In this document: in pieces, positions 26,955 through 36,065 of the stretch | Layout: each line of letters opens with the position of its first letter | Position numbering within the stretch: the first letter of the stretch is position 1 | NCBI GenBank assembly: GCA_934661375.1 | Contig: CAKUJH010000002.1 | Location: 1-64,000 of the forward strand | Direction of reading: 5' to 3' | Origin: an uncultured Victivallales bacterium | GTDB taxonomy: Bacteria; Verrucomicrobiota; Lentisphaeria; Victivallales; UBA1829 | Length of the DNA stretch: 64,000 bases | Program-made: the position numbers and the translations under genes | Notes under the pieces: model-generated | Seen by the model: only the letters and a program-made list of their open reading frames with translations | Database searches by the model: none | What the model was told of the DNA's origin: nothing

Positions 26955-26969
26955 TTTATTTTCATCAAA

Positions 26970-27010
26970 AACGGCTGTCTCCTTGTTCGAAGAAGACAGC
27001 CGCTGTTTTT
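26970..27010 (+). terminator. Rho-independent terminator after the lipoprotein gene
   Basis: CGGCTGTCT (26972-26980) pairs with AGACAGCCG (26994-27002), and a T-run follows at 27005-27010. It ends the 20.0-27.0 kb housekeeping transcript. Confidence 0.85.
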
Positions 27011-27026
27011 TACCATATCATTTTTG

Positions 27027-27200
27027 TCAGATTGTTCCGGCGAGACTGGTTTTCCAGTCGGACGGCACACTGCCGAAGTTTTTCCATTCCAGTCCATCCG
27101 TGTAAACCATGACTGCGGCAAGGTCGTTGCCGTTGCGTACCCGCAAATCGTCAATGCCGTCGCCGTTATAATCGCCGATGGCTTGGGCTAATATAAAATA
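27027..27200 (-). pseudogene. C-terminal fragment of an FG-GAP/VCBS-repeat surface protein
   Basis: The minus strand reads AIGDYNGDGIDDLRVRNG, then DLAAVMVYTDGLEWKNFG and SVPSDWKTSLAGTI before a TGA at 27029-27027. GDYNGDGIDD is the calcium-binding D-x-N-x-D-G loop of FG-GAP/VCBS propeller repeats. Upstream the frame is closed by TAG at 27203-27201 with no start or ribosome site, so only about 57 codons of a once larger secreted protein remain. It sits between two terminators, as a leftover of a deletion would. Confidence 0.65.
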
Positions 27201-27239
27201 CTAATCAGAAAGTTTCAAGGAAGAGAAAAAACATTTCGT

Positions 27240-27279
27240 AAAAAAAAGACGCCGGGAGAGTGTTTTCTCCTGACGTCTT
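27240..27279 (-). terminator. Rho-independent terminator of the metH/metF fusion gene
   Basis: AAGACGCCGGGAG (27246-27258) pairs, with two mismatches, with CTCCTGACGTCTT (27267-27279). On the minus strand a run of seven T follows (complement of 27241-27247). Confidence 0.75.
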
Positions 27280-27305
27280 GAAATATTTTTCCGAAAAAAA
27301 GGAAA

Positions 27306-29135
27306 TCAGAAACCTTCACAGACAGCAATGGCGGTGTCCACGCGTCCGAACGGCGCACTGGTGGCGACACCCTGCACCTCGGAACGGATTTCCGACAGAA
27401 TTTTCCGTGCAATCCGGATTCCTTCCGCCCGCTGCGCCGGCTTGTCTCCGGCATCCCGCATGGCATCCATAATCCAGTCCGGCACAACCACTCCCGGAAC
27501 TTCTTTCTTCATGAATTCCGCATTGCGGTAACTGACAAACGGCCAGACACCCGCAATCACAGGAACCCCGAAATGATGAATCCGGTTCAGAAATCCGATC
27601 AGTTTTTCCGGATCAAAGACCGGCTGCGTGATGATGAATTCAGCTCCGGCTTCGATTTTTTCCGCCAGACGGCGGTATTCGCGTTCCGGATCAATGGCAT
27701 TGGGATCAGCTCCCACCCCGGACACAATCGACGTCTGCACACCCGGTCCGAGCGGCTGTCCGCCGACGTCAATGCCGCGGTTCAGGCGGCTCTGCAGTTT
27801 GACCATGCCGATGGAATCCACGTCAAACACCCCGGACGAAAAAGGATAATCGCCCAGCTTCGGCGGGTCGCCGGTGATGAACAGGATGTTGTTCAGGTGT
27901 TCCGCCATGCATCCCAGAATCATGGATTGCAGACTGATGAGATTGCGGTCGCGGCAGCAGCAGTGCGGTATGGTTTCGATTCCCGCCTGTTTCTGTATCT
28001 CCGTCGCCGTAATGACCTGGGAAATACGGCAGCTGGCACGCGGTCCGTCCGGCAGATTGATGGCGTCGAAGCCGGCTTCCTTCGCCCGAATTGCCCTGGC
28101 AATGGTATCCGTCAGATCATATCCGCGCGGAGGGGTCATTTCAAGCAGCTTGACCCATTTCCCTTCCTTGAGTTTGCGTCCGAACGGACTCTTTTTCTCG
28201 GTCGGGACCGGGTCCAGCAGAGCAGATTCGTCAAATTCAATCTTCAACGCAGCGGCATGTTCCGCCTTGGCAAGCGGTTTCAGCGAACGGACCAGATCCG
28301 CAATATGTTCCGGCGAAATGCCGCAGCAGCCGCCGACACATCTTGCGCCCAGATTGGTGTAACGGATGCAGTACGTCGTGAAATATTCCGGCGTTGTCAT
28401 GGGTATGAAACGGTTGTCCACACTTTTGGGGACACCCGCCGCCGGCTGCACCACCACGGGCAGGGTAATGGACGGCATGATCTTCTGGAGAGCTTCCAGC
28501 GTGGCTTCCGGACCTTTGCCGCAGTTCAGACCGAACGCATCCGGCTGGATATCCGCAGTCCGCAGCAGTGTCAGAATATCGGCAATCCCGGAACCGTCTG
28601 CCAGCAGTCCGTTTTCATCAAAAGTGAAACTGGGCAGCCAGGCAAAATCCGGCTTGTCCCAGACAAATAAAATCAGTTTGAGCTCGGCAAGACTTTCGAC
28701 GGATTCAAAAATGATGAAATCCGCGCCGCCTCTGATCAGCGCCTCCATCTGTCTTTTCATGGCTTTCATGGAAGCGGCGAGCGAAGCGTTTTTCGGCATG
28801 GGTCCAATACTTCCCGCAATCAGTTTCCCGGTCTGTCCGGCAACCGCTTTCCGCGCCAGGGCAACCGCCGTTTCATTGATTTCATCTGTTTTTTCCGCCA
28901 GCCCGAATTCCGCCAGATTGATTTCGTTGGCTTTGTAGGTGTTGGTGGTAAGAACATCGCATCCGGCATCCGCATACGCCTGATGAATCGCCAGAACGAC
29001 TTTGGGACTGCTGAGGTTGAGTCCTTCGTAAGATGTATTCACGAAAAAATTCCGCCGATACAGTTCCGTTCCTGTCGCACCGTCAAAAATCAGGATTTCA
29101 TTTTTCAGCCGAGATTTCAATTCACCGCTTTTCAT
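27306..29135 (-). CDS. Bifunctional homocysteine S-methyltransferase / 5,10-methylenetetrahydrofolate reductase
   Basis: A 609-residue fusion like Bacillus YitJ. Residues 1-300 are a homocysteine methyltransferase: FDGATGTELYRR, TNTYKANE, and the zinc cysteines in FGLNCGKG and GGCCGISPEH. Residues about 320-609 are a MetF-type flavoprotein: EMTPPRGYDLTDTI, INLPDGPRASCRIS, HCCCRDRNLI.LQS, FITGDPPKLGDYP and FIITQPVFDPEKL. One protein could thus make methyl-THF and pass the methyl to homocysteine. No B12-binding or activation domains are present, so it is not full MetH. Only 30 bp separate it from the esterase gene upstream, which leaves no room for a SAM riboswitch. Confidence 0.93.
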   Translation of the reverse strand: MKSGELKSRLKNEILIFDGATGTELYRRNFFVNTSYEGLNLSSPKVVLAIHQAYADAGCDVLTTNTYKANEINLAEFGLAEKTDEINETAVALARKAVAGQTGKLIAGSIGPMPKNASLAASMKAMKRQMEALIRGGADFIIFESVESLAELKLILFVWDKPDFAWLPSFTFDENGLLADGSGIADILTLLRTADIQPDAFGLNCGKGPEATLEALQKIMPSITLPVVVQPAAGVPKSVDNRFIPMTTPEYFTTYCIRYTNLGARCVGGCCGISPEHIADLVRSLKPLAKAEHAAALKIEFDESALLDPVPTEKKSPFGRKLKEGKWVKLLEMTPPRGYDLTDTIARAIRAKEAGFDAINLPDGPRASCRISQVITATEIQKQAGIETIPHCCCRDRNLISLQSMILGCMAEHLNNILFITGDPPKLGDYPFSSGVFDVDSIGMVKLQSRLNRGIDVGGQPLGPGVQTSIVSGVGADPNAIDPEREYRRLAEKIEAGAEFIITQPVFDPEKLIGFLNRIHHFGVPVIAGVWPFVSYRNAEFMKKEVPGVVVPDWIMDAMRDAGDKPAQRAEGIRIARKILSEIRSEVQGVATSAPFGRVDTAIAVCEGF

Positions 29136-29165
29136 GAAAATATCCCCATTCCGAAAATTGTTTTA

Positions 29166-29969
29166 TCAAAAAGTGTTCATCCAGCGGACACATTCTTCCG
29201 CCCAGGGATGTCCGGAGAACAGACCGCGTCCATGCGGTCCTTTCTGATAGATGTGCAGTTCAAACGGCACACCCGCTTTTCGCAGAGCCTGCGCAAACAT
29301 CATGCTGTTCTCCACCGGAACCGCCCCGTCTTCCATGGTATGCCAGAGAAACGCCGGAGGAGTCTGCGCTGAAACCCGTTTTTCCAGACTCAGTTCCTGC
29401 CGAACCGCTTCCGGTGCATCCGCGCCAAGCAGATAATTGAAGGAGTATACATTGCAGAACTCCTGATCCGCCGTGATGACCGGATAGCAGAGAATCATCC
29501 AGTCCGGACGCGAAGACACCGCCGCGGTTTCCCCTTCGTCCTCCGTCTTCGCCGCCTGATCAGAAAGCGTGCCGAGAGTGGCGGCAAGATGTCCGCCGGC
29601 TGACGACCCCATCACGCCGATGCAGTCGGACCGGAGCCCCAGTTCTCCGGCTGCGGCACGAACCATGCGCACTCCGCGGGCGGCATCGGACAATTCCGCC
29701 GGATGATGATATTTTTCACCCAGACGGTATTTCACGACAAAGCAGTGATATCCCTGCTGAGCCAGATACTCCGCATAACCGCGGCCTTCATGTTCCGCCA
29801 GATGCCCATAGCCCCCGCCGGGAAAAATGACCACAGCCTTCCGGTTGGCTTTCCAGACCGGTGGAAAATACGGCGTGATCGTGGGCAGGTCAATCCCCGG
29901 CTGATCCCCTTTGCAGAATGGAGGAACAGACGGCCACAGCGGTATTTCTTTTCCATTTTCAAAAATCAT
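29166..29969 (-). CDS. Alpha/beta hydrolase, acetyl-esterase-like (tandem copy 2)
   Basis: A 267-residue alpha/beta hydrolase of the BD-FAE/hormone-sensitive-lipase-like type. The oxyanion motif is IFPGGGYGHLAEHEG, the nucleophile elbow GSSAGGHLA, the acid lies in HTMEDGAVPVENS, and the histidine in KGPHGRGLF. It probably removes acyl groups from sugars or oligosaccharides in the cytoplasm, as no signal peptide is visible. The ATG at 29969 has GGAGG 11 bases upstream; the frame extends six codons further to an ATG overlapping the previous gene's stop. It is a paralogue of the gene just upstream with exactly the same length. Confidence 0.85.
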   Translation of the reverse strand: MIFENGKEIPLWPSVPPFCKGDQPGIDLPTITPYFPPVWKANRKAVVIFPGGGYGHLAEHEGRGYAEYLAQQGYHCFVVKYRLGEKYHHPAELSDAARGVRMVRAAAGELGLRSDCIGVMGSSAGGHLAATLGTLSDQAAKTEDEGETAAVSSRPDWMILCYPVITADQEFCNVYSFNYLLGADAPEAVRQELSLEKRVSAQTPPAFLWHTMEDGAVPVENSMMFAQALRKAGVPFELHIYQKGPHGRGLFSGHPWAEECVRWMNTF

Positions 29970-29986
29970 TTCAGCTTTCCTCCTCA

Positions 29987-30790
29987 TTACAATGTGTCGA
30001 TCCAGCGCAGGGCTTCCGCCGCCCAGGGATGTCCGTTGTCCAGCGCGCCGCCATGTTCACCGCGTTCATAGATATGCAGTTCAAACGGCACACCCGCTTT
30101 TCGCAGCGCCTGCGCAAACATCATGCTGTTTTCCACCGGGACAATGGTATCTTCCATCCGGTGATACAGAAAACACGGAGGAGTCTGAGCGTTCACACTG
30201 TTTTCCAGAGACAGCAGCTGCACATTTTCTTCCGAAAAATTCTTGCCCAGCAGGTTCAGTTTCGAACCGAGGTGTGTGTATTCGCCCAGCGTAATGACCG
30301 GATAGCAGAGAATGGCAAAATCCGGACGCGAAGACACTTTCGCCGTTTCGTCTTCATCTTCTGCAATCAGTCCCAGTTCCGGCAGTACCGCCACACTGGT
30401 GGCAAGATGTCCGCCGGCAGACGATCCCACCACACCGATTTTGTCCGGATGAATATTCAGTTCCGCCGCATGGCTGCGGACCAGCCGGACTGCCCGCGCC
30501 GCATCGGAAATCTGCGCCGGATGATGATCTCCGCCTGCGCCGTTATCCGCGCCCAGACGGTAATTCACCACCAGACAGAAGTAACCCTGCTGTGCAAAGA
30601 ATTCAGCATAACCGTATCCTTCATACTGCGCAAGACACTGATAGCCGCCGCCGGGAAAAATGACCAGTGCGCGGTGATTGCATTTCCAGACCGGCGGGAA
30701 ATAGGGAGTAATCACCGGCGGTTCTCCACTGCAGCCTGCCGGAATTTTCCCTTCCCACAAAGGAACAGCTTTTCTGTCTGTAAATTCCAT
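29987..30790 (-). CDS. Alpha/beta hydrolase, acetyl-esterase-like (tandem copy 1)
   Basis: A 267-residue paralogue of the following gene with the same motifs: IFPGGGYQCLAQYEG, GSSAGGHLATS, HRMEDTIVPVENS and RGEHGGALD. Long blocks such as VENSMMFAQALRKAGVPFELHIY are identical in both, which points to a fairly recent tandem duplication. Differences cluster around substrate-facing loops (for example YTHLGSKLNLLGKNF here against NVYSFNYLLGADAP), which hints at divided specificity. Likely a cytoplasmic carbohydrate esterase; the acyl group is unknown. It begins just downstream of the galK terminator and so needs its own promoter, for which I find no strong match. Confidence 0.85.
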   Translation of the reverse strand: MEFTDRKAVPLWEGKIPAGCSGEPPVITPYFPPVWKCNHRALVIFPGGGYQCLAQYEGYGYAEFFAQQGYFCLVVNYRLGADNGAGGDHHPAQISDAARAVRLVRSHAAELNIHPDKIGVVGSSAGGHLATSVAVLPELGLIAEDEDETAKVSSRPDFAILCYPVITLGEYTHLGSKLNLLGKNFSEENVQLLSLENSVNAQTPPCFLYHRMEDTIVPVENSMMFAQALRKAGVPFELHIYERGEHGGALDNGHPWAAEALRWIDTL

Positions 30791-30829
30791 TTTATATGAC
30801 TCCTGATATTCTGAAGAATCTTCTGTTTC

Positions 30830-30868
30830 AAAAAAACCGAAACACGCAGATTTTTCATGCGGTTTCGG
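30830..30868 (-). terminator. Rho-independent terminator of galK
   Basis: CCGAAAC (30837-30843) pairs with GTTTCGG (30862-30868), extended by CGC/GCG inside. On the minus strand seven T follow (complement of 30830-30836). It separates galK from the esterase pair. Confidence 0.8.
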
Positions 30869-30897
30869 ATCGTTTCATATCATAAGGGCAGCCCCTG

Positions 30898-32055
30898 TCA
30901 GATTTTTTCAGCGAACGCTCCGTCGCCGATGGCGCAAAGGATGGTTTTGATTTCTTTTCCGGTCATCGCGCGGTATGCGCTTTCCAGGCGTTTGCGGTAA
31001 CTTTCCGCATCCGCCAGCCGGATCAGATGAATCGTGATGCCGCCGAAACCGCCGCCGCTCAGGCGCGCGCCCAGACATTCCGGCAGCGACCGGGCAATTT
31101 CCACCAGCGCATCCAGTTCCGGACAGGAATTCTCAAAATTCATCCGGGAGCTTTCATGACTCTGGAACAGCAGTTCGCCGAATGCTTTCACGTCGCCTTT
31201 GCGGAGATATTCGACCCCCGCCATGACGCGTTCATTTTCGCCGACTACATGGAGTGCGCGGCGGTAATCGGTTATATCCAGTTTGGAACGGTGTTTTTTC
31301 AGCATTGCATGATCGACGTCCCGGAGCATTCTGACTCCCGGACATTCTTTTGCCAGCAGTTCATGGACCCGTTCACAGCTTTCCCGGCGGAGATTGTAAT
31401 CCGATTCCACCAGATTATGTTTGACCAGCGTGTTCGCCACCAGAAAACCGTAACCTTCGGGCAGGGGAACGGTATCTAGAACTTCCACTTTGCGGAAATC
31501 ACAGAGAATCAGCGAATCCTTTTTTCCGAACAGAGAACTGAACTGATCCAGCAGTCCGGATTTCAGACCGAGATAACGATTTTCCACGGCTTGACCGACT
31601 CTTGCCCAGTCCGCTTTCGGCAGTTCAATTCCGTAAATGGTCTTCAAGGCGAAACAGAACGCCATTTCCAATGCAGCGGAGCTGCTCATGCCAGCCGACA
31701 GCGGAACCGTGCTGGAAAGCAGCAGATTGAACGCTCCGAATTTTTTGCCGCGCTGCCGGAGTTCAGTCAGTACGCCTTTCAGGTAATTGGTCCAGTCGCC
31801 TTTTGCCGGGTGATCCAGATCCGTCAGGTCAATGGTGAAAACCTTGCCTTCCAAGGCAGTATCACGCAAGGTGCAAATATTCCCTTCGCAAGGCGCAGCA
31901 GCCATGGAGGTTGCCTGTTCCGTCGCCGCACTCAGGACAAAGCCTTCATTATAATCCGTATGATTGCCCAGAATTTCCAGGCGTCCCGGCGCACGGGAAA
32001 TCACAGTCGGCTTGCAGCCGTAAGATTTCTCAAAAAGCAGTGCCAATTCATTCAT
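30898..32055 (-). CDS. galK: Galactokinase
   Basis: A 385-residue GHMP kinase that phosphorylates galactose at C1 in the Leloir pathway. The galactokinase signature GRLEILGNHTDYNEG is near residue 24, the ATP motif LSAGMSSSAALEMAF near 125 and the third motif ARLSGGGFGGITIHL near 338. No galT or galE lies beside it, but a lacZ beta-galactosidase is encoded in the same window at 48911. It follows the PpiD-like gene by 31 bp and shares its transcript; a terminator ends it. Confidence 0.96.
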   Translation of the reverse strand: MNELALLFEKSYGCKPTVISRAPGRLEILGNHTDYNEGFVLSAATEQATSMAAAPCEGNICTLRDTALEGKVFTIDLTDLDHPAKGDWTNYLKGVLTELRQRGKKFGAFNLLLSSTVPLSAGMSSSAALEMAFCFALKTIYGIELPKADWARVGQAVENRYLGLKSGLLDQFSSLFGKKDSLILCDFRKVEVLDTVPLPEGYGFLVANTLVKHNLVESDYNLRRESCERVHELLAKECPGVRMLRDVDHAMLKKHRSKLDITDYRRALHVVGENERVMAGVEYLRKGDVKAFGELLFQSHESSRMNFENSCPELDALVEIARSLPECLGARLSGGGFGGITIHLIRLADAESYRKRLESAYRAMTGKEIKTILCAIGDGAFAEKI

Positions 32056-32086
32056 TTCTTTTTATCGCTCCTTCGATTGACAGCGG

Positions 32087-33772
32087 TCAGCGGGACTGCT
32101 CGCCGGTTCTGTAATTTTCTTTGGTGTTCGCCTGAATCCACGCCTGCAGGGAATTCTGTCCGAACATCTGTTTGGAATAGAGCAGCATGTTTTCCATATT
32201 TTTGAGCGCTTCGGCTTTTTCTGCCGCAGTCGGCTGCTGACGTCCGTTCAGGAAAACCAGGAACATGCTGTCCGGACCTTCTTCAACTCCGGAAATGGTT
32301 TTGTCCGCCAGACGGACCGCACGCTGCATGGCGTACTGCTGAGACTGTTTTGCCGTGCTGATGCTCTCTCTGGAGAAATCCGGCAGAGCAATCACTTTCG
32401 CACCGGCTTTTTTCGCCAGACTGTCCAGCGAAGCCGCTGCACTGTCTTTCTGAGCGATGATCTGATGCATGAAATTGGAAGCGGCTTCACGTGCTGCGGC
32501 TTTCGCATTTTCCATGGACAGCATAGCCGCCGCTTTGTCCTTGACATCCTTGAAATCAGCAGGAACGGAAGGACGGACTTCATCCGGACCGGCGGCACCG
32601 CCGACATAATAACCGTTGTTTCCGGCATAGCTGGAACGCATCATCGGCGCATGAGCGGGATTGGTTTTGAACAGTTCCGCCACCAGTCCGGGTTCCTTGC
32701 CGATTCCTTTGAGAGCCTGAGCCTGCGCGGTGAACCAGTCCGTGTGAATCAGCTGATACTTATGTTTGGCAGCCAGTTTCTTCAGCAGTTCGATCTGTCC
32801 TTTGCTGCTGGTGTCGGCGGTGTCGGCGGAAACTGCATCATAAAGTTCATCACGGAATTTTTTCGCCGCATTCTGCGCCTGCTGTCTGCCGGCATTCAGC
32901 TTGAGGGTCTGGATGATTTTGCCGCGGACTTCCGTCAGAGGTTTGACTTTGCCGTTTACCGTAAATTCTTTTTCATTGGCTTTATAGTAAGCCAGAATGG
33001 CGCGTTCCGTCGGAGCGGCAGAGGATGGACGGATCGGGAATTTCACGATCAGAGCGCGCATCTGCGGAGCGGTCATGAACAGTTTCTGATTGGCGGCGCA
33101 GTAATTGCGCAGATCTTCATCCGTCAACTTTTTCACATTGAGGTAATTGGCATACGGGAATTCAATCATTTTCGCCTGGAATTTTTCTTTGATGCTGATT
33201 GCCATCTGGTTCATTTCATCCTGCGTGACAATGGCGCCGTCCAGCAGAACCGCTTCCAGTTTGCTGGCGGAAAGAACCCGGCGGACCATATTTTCGAAAT
33301 CCGCAATGGAACGGCCTTCGCGTTCCTGAATGTCTTTGGCGAATTTTCTGTAGAGTTCAGGGTCAAAACCGTTCGGACCGCGGAACAGGGCGAAGCCGTT
33401 GCGGATGAAGTTTTCCAGTTCTGCATCCGTGGCAGTGATACCCATGATTTCCGCCGCCGTTTCCTTGGCGAGTTCATTGAAAAGGACACTGCCGATATAA
33501 TCCTGCATCTGATAGGAATCGCGTCCGGTCATGGCGGTGATCAGCAGAAGACGGTCGCGGAAAGCCTGCTGGAACTGCTTGTTGGTGATCTTCCGTCCGA
33601 AGGCGGTTCCGACAACAGCATTCGGGGAAGACTGATCCTGCCCGAAGAAGAGCGAACCGTCCAGACCCGGAGTGAAGAACCACACGAAGGAGATGATAAT
33701 GATGACGGAAAAGATTCCGAACAGGATTTTGTTGTGCTTGACCAGCACATTGTTCATTTTTCTTATGACCAT
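32087..33772 (-). CDS. SurA/PpiD-like membrane-anchored periplasmic chaperone
   Basis: A 561-residue protein with one N-terminal transmembrane segment (ILFGIFSVIIIISFVWFF, residues 15-32) followed by a long periplasmic part. Residues about 55-210 match the SurA N-terminal chaperone domain (NKQFQQAFRDRLLL..., LFNELAKETAAEIMGITATDAEL). A parvulin-type isomerase domain is not obvious in the middle, which is helical and alanine/lysine-rich, so it may be a chaperone without isomerase activity. PpiD-type proteins help newly exported outer-membrane proteins fold. The ATG at 33772 has AAGGAT 6-7 bases upstream. cysS lies upstream and galK downstream on the same strand. Confidence 0.8.
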   Translation of the reverse strand: MVIRKMNNVLVKHNKILFGIFSVIIIISFVWFFTPGLDGSLFFGQDQSSPNAVVGTAFGRKITNKQFQQAFRDRLLLITAMTGRDSYQMQDYIGSVLFNELAKETAAEIMGITATDAELENFIRNGFALFRGPNGFDPELYRKFAKDIQEREGRSIADFENMVRRVLSASKLEAVLLDGAIVTQDEMNQMAISIKEKFQAKMIEFPYANYLNVKKLTDEDLRNYCAANQKLFMTAPQMRALIVKFPIRPSSAAPTERAILAYYKANEKEFTVNGKVKPLTEVRGKIIQTLKLNAGRQQAQNAAKKFRDELYDAVSADTADTSSKGQIELLKKLAAKHKYQLIHTDWFTAQAQALKGIGKEPGLVAELFKTNPAHAPMMRSSYAGNNGYYVGGAAGPDEVRPSVPADFKDVKDKAAAMLSMENAKAAAREAASNFMHQIIAQKDSAAASLDSLAKKAGAKVIALPDFSRESISTAKQSQQYAMQRAVRLADKTISGVEEGPDSMFLVFLNGRQQPTAAEKAEALKNMENMLLYSKQMFGQNSLQAWIQANTKENYRTGEQSR

Positions 33773-33858
33773 GTTTTATCCTTATTTTGAAGGTTTCACC
33801 TTGAAAGATTCATTAATCTATACGCACTTTCCATATATTCAAGTGCATATTGCGGGAT

Positions 33859-35265
33859 TTACGCTTTTTTCACTTTGATGCCGTTCGGGGTGTCTTCCAC
33901 GATCCAGCCGGCGGCTTTGAGCTGATCCCGGAGTGCATCCGCTTTGGCAAAATCTTTTGCTTTGCGCGCTGCCGTGCGTGCTTCGGCAAGAGCCATGATT
34001 TCCGCAGGAATTTCCTCCTGAACCGCCGGTGCATCCACATCCAGCGAACCGAGAATTTTATTGAAGCGGCGGAACTGTTCCAGAATCACTTCTCCGGCTT
34101 CCGACTGGAATTCCTTCTTTGTCAAAGCGGAATTGACTGCCCGTTCCAGCGTGAATACCGCAGCGAGCGCTTCGGCAATACCCAGATCGTTTGCCATGCC
34201 CGCGGAAAAATCCTTGTTCGCCTGGGCGGCAAGAGCCTGTGCCGTTTCTTTGCCGGCAGAACCCTTTTCCAGATCCCGCAGACGCTGGAAGAAATCCGAG
34301 AATTTCCGCAATGTCGTCCGCGCCTGATCCAGCAGACCCAGACTGAAATTCAGCTTGGAACGGTAATGAGTTCCAATCAGAGCCCAGCGGACTTCCGCTC
34401 CGGTATAGCCTTTGTTCAGCAGATCGCGGAGCGTGTAGAAATTGCCCAGCGATTTGGACATCTTCTTGTTGTCGATGGTAAGGTGTTCGCAATGCAGCCA
34501 GTAGTTCACGAATTTGCAGCCGTTGGCGGCTTCACTCTGGGCAATTTCATCCTCGTGATGCGGGAACATGTTGTCCACTCCGCCGGTATGAATATCGAAA
34601 GTCTTGCCCAGATACTTCATGCTCATGGCACTGCATTCCAGATGCCAGCCGGGGCGTCCGGCGCCCCACGGGCTGTCCCACTTGACATCTCCGTCGGATT
34701 CGCTCCAGGCTTTCCAGAGAGCGAAATCGGCAACGGAATCTTTTTCATATTCATCGCTGTTGATGCGGACTCCGGCGCGCTGCTGTTCGCGGTCGATCCG
34801 TGCCAGTTTGCCGTATTCCGGGAATTTGTTGATGGAGAAATAAACGGAGCCGTCTTCCGATTTGTAGGCATATCCTTTTTTAAACAGAATGTCAATCATC
34901 CGCTGCATTTCGGGGATATGCACGGTTGCTTCCGGATAATGCGCCGCAGGTTCAATGCGGAGCGTTTTGAGATCTTCAAAAAACGCATCCTTGTACTTGC
35001 GGGTGAAATCCTGAAGTTTCAGCCCCGCCGCCTTGGAGTCGCGGATGGTTTTGTCATCGACGTCGGTCAGATTCATGACCTGCGTTACCTTGTTGCCGAA
35101 AAATTCCAGGGTCCGGCGCAGTACATCCTCGAAAAGATACGCGCGGAAGTTTCCGATGTGAGCATAATTGTAGACAGTCGGACCGCAGGTATACATCCGG
35201 ACTTCACCCGGGTGGATGGGGGTGAATTCCTGAAGGCTGCGTCCCATGGTATTGAAAAAGCGCAT
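33859..35265 (-). CDS. cysS: Cysteinyl-tRNA synthetase
   Basis: A 468-residue class I synthetase. It has the zinc-site start RMYTCGPTVYNYAHIGNFRAY containing the HIGH motif (AHIGN), the second zinc and substrate region GRPGWHLECSAMSMKYLG and DIHTGGVDNMFPHHEDEIAQSEA, and the KMSKS motif as KKMSKSLGN. The C-terminal helical anticodon-binding part follows. It charges tRNA-Cys. The length is normal for bacterial CysS. It is the first gene of a minus-strand set with the PpiD-like gene and galK. Confidence 0.98.
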   Translation of the reverse strand: MRFFNTMGRSLQEFTPIHPGEVRMYTCGPTVYNYAHIGNFRAYLFEDVLRRTLEFFGNKVTQVMNLTDVDDKTIRDSKAAGLKLQDFTRKYKDAFFEDLKTLRIEPAAHYPEATVHIPEMQRMIDILFKKGYAYKSEDGSVYFSINKFPEYGKLARIDREQQRAGVRINSDEYEKDSVADFALWKAWSESDGDVKWDSPWGAGRPGWHLECSAMSMKYLGKTFDIHTGGVDNMFPHHEDEIAQSEAANGCKFVNYWLHCEHLTIDNKKMSKSLGNFYTLRDLLNKGYTGAEVRWALIGTHYRSKLNFSLGLLDQARTTLRKFSDFFQRLRDLEKGSAGKETAQALAAQANKDFSAGMANDLGIAEALAAVFTLERAVNSALTKKEFQSEAGEVILEQFRRFNKILGSLDVDAPAVQEEIPAEIMALAEARTAARKAKDFAKADALRDQLKAAGWIVEDTPNGIKVKKA

Positions 35266-35389
35266 AATTTCACTCCTTGGTTTTCTTATTGACCGTGAAA
35301 TTTACACCGGAAAGATGTTTTTTTCCACAGCAAAACGTCAACTTTTTCAGAAAAAACGCGTTTATCTTGCAAAAAACCGCATTTCCGGC

Positions 35390-35417
35390 TTGTCAAAACG
35401 GGAAAAGACAGTAAATT
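35390..35417 (+). promoter_or_regulatory. Promoter of rdgB
   Basis: TTGTCA (35390-35395), a 16-bp spacer and TAAATT (35412-35417), 27 bp before the ATG; CAGGAG lies 9 bases before the start codon. Confidence 0.55.
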
Positions 35418-35444
35418 ATCATCAACCAACAGGAGTTAACTATC

Positions 35445-36065
35445 ATGCTTCAGATTCTTGCCGCCACATCCAATAAACACAAAGTGGAGGAATTCCGTTC
35501 CGCTTTTGTTCCGATTCAGGAAAAAATTCAGATCATCACTCTGGACGACATTCCGCCGTTTGTCATGCCGGAAGAAACCGGTTCCTCTTTCGAGGAAAAT
35601 GCCATGATCAAAGCCAAAGCCGCTTCCGCGTTTGCCGACATGCCGGCGTTTGCCGACGATTCCGGTCTGGAAGTTGCCGCACTGGACGGCGCACCGGGGA
35701 TTTTTTCAGCCCGGTATGCCGGCGACAAGGCATCCGATACCGACCGCATTGCCAAACTGCTGCGCGAAATGGAAGGCAAAAACAGCCGCCGCGCCCGGTT
35801 CGTCTGTGCCATTGCTCTGGCATACCGCGGCATGGAAGTCAAAACGTTCCGCGGGGAAGTCAACGGCTCCATCCTGCTGGAACCGCGCGGTTCCTTCGGT
35901 TTCGGCTACGACCCCGTTTTCGTTCCGGACGGCTATGACCGCAGTTTCGGCGAACTGGGTCCGGAAATCAAAGACAAAATCAGCCACCGCGCCAATGCGC
36001 TTGAAAAAATCGTGGCGTTCATCAAGAATGAACTTGATTCCATGGATGATTTTGAATTCGAATGA
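35445..36065 (+). CDS. rdgB: XTP/dITP diphosphatase (RdgB/HAM1)
   Basis: A 206-residue Ham1-family pyrophosphatase that removes non-canonical purine triphosphates (ITP, XTP). Family motifs: ILAATSNKHKVEEF at the start, ETGSSFEENAMIKAKAA, FADDSGLEVAALDGAPGIFSARYAG, GSFGFGYDPVFVPDGYDRSFGEL and ISHRANAL. It follows a good promoter and overlaps the next gene as ATGA. Confidence 0.96.
   Translation: MLQILAATSNKHKVEEFRSAFVPIQEKIQIITLDDIPPFVMPEETGSSFEENAMIKAKAASAFADMPAFADDSGLEVAALDGAPGIFSARYAGDKASDTDRIAKLLREMEGKNSRRARFVCAIALAYRGMEVKTFRGEVNGSILLEPRGSFGFGYDPVFVPDGYDRSFGELGPEIKDKISHRANALEKIVAFIKNELDSMDDFEFE

Noticed and set aside
29136..29165. SAM or cobalamin riboswitch in front of the methionine-synthesis fusion gene
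   Set aside because: Only 30 bp separate it from the preceding gene, too short for any known class.
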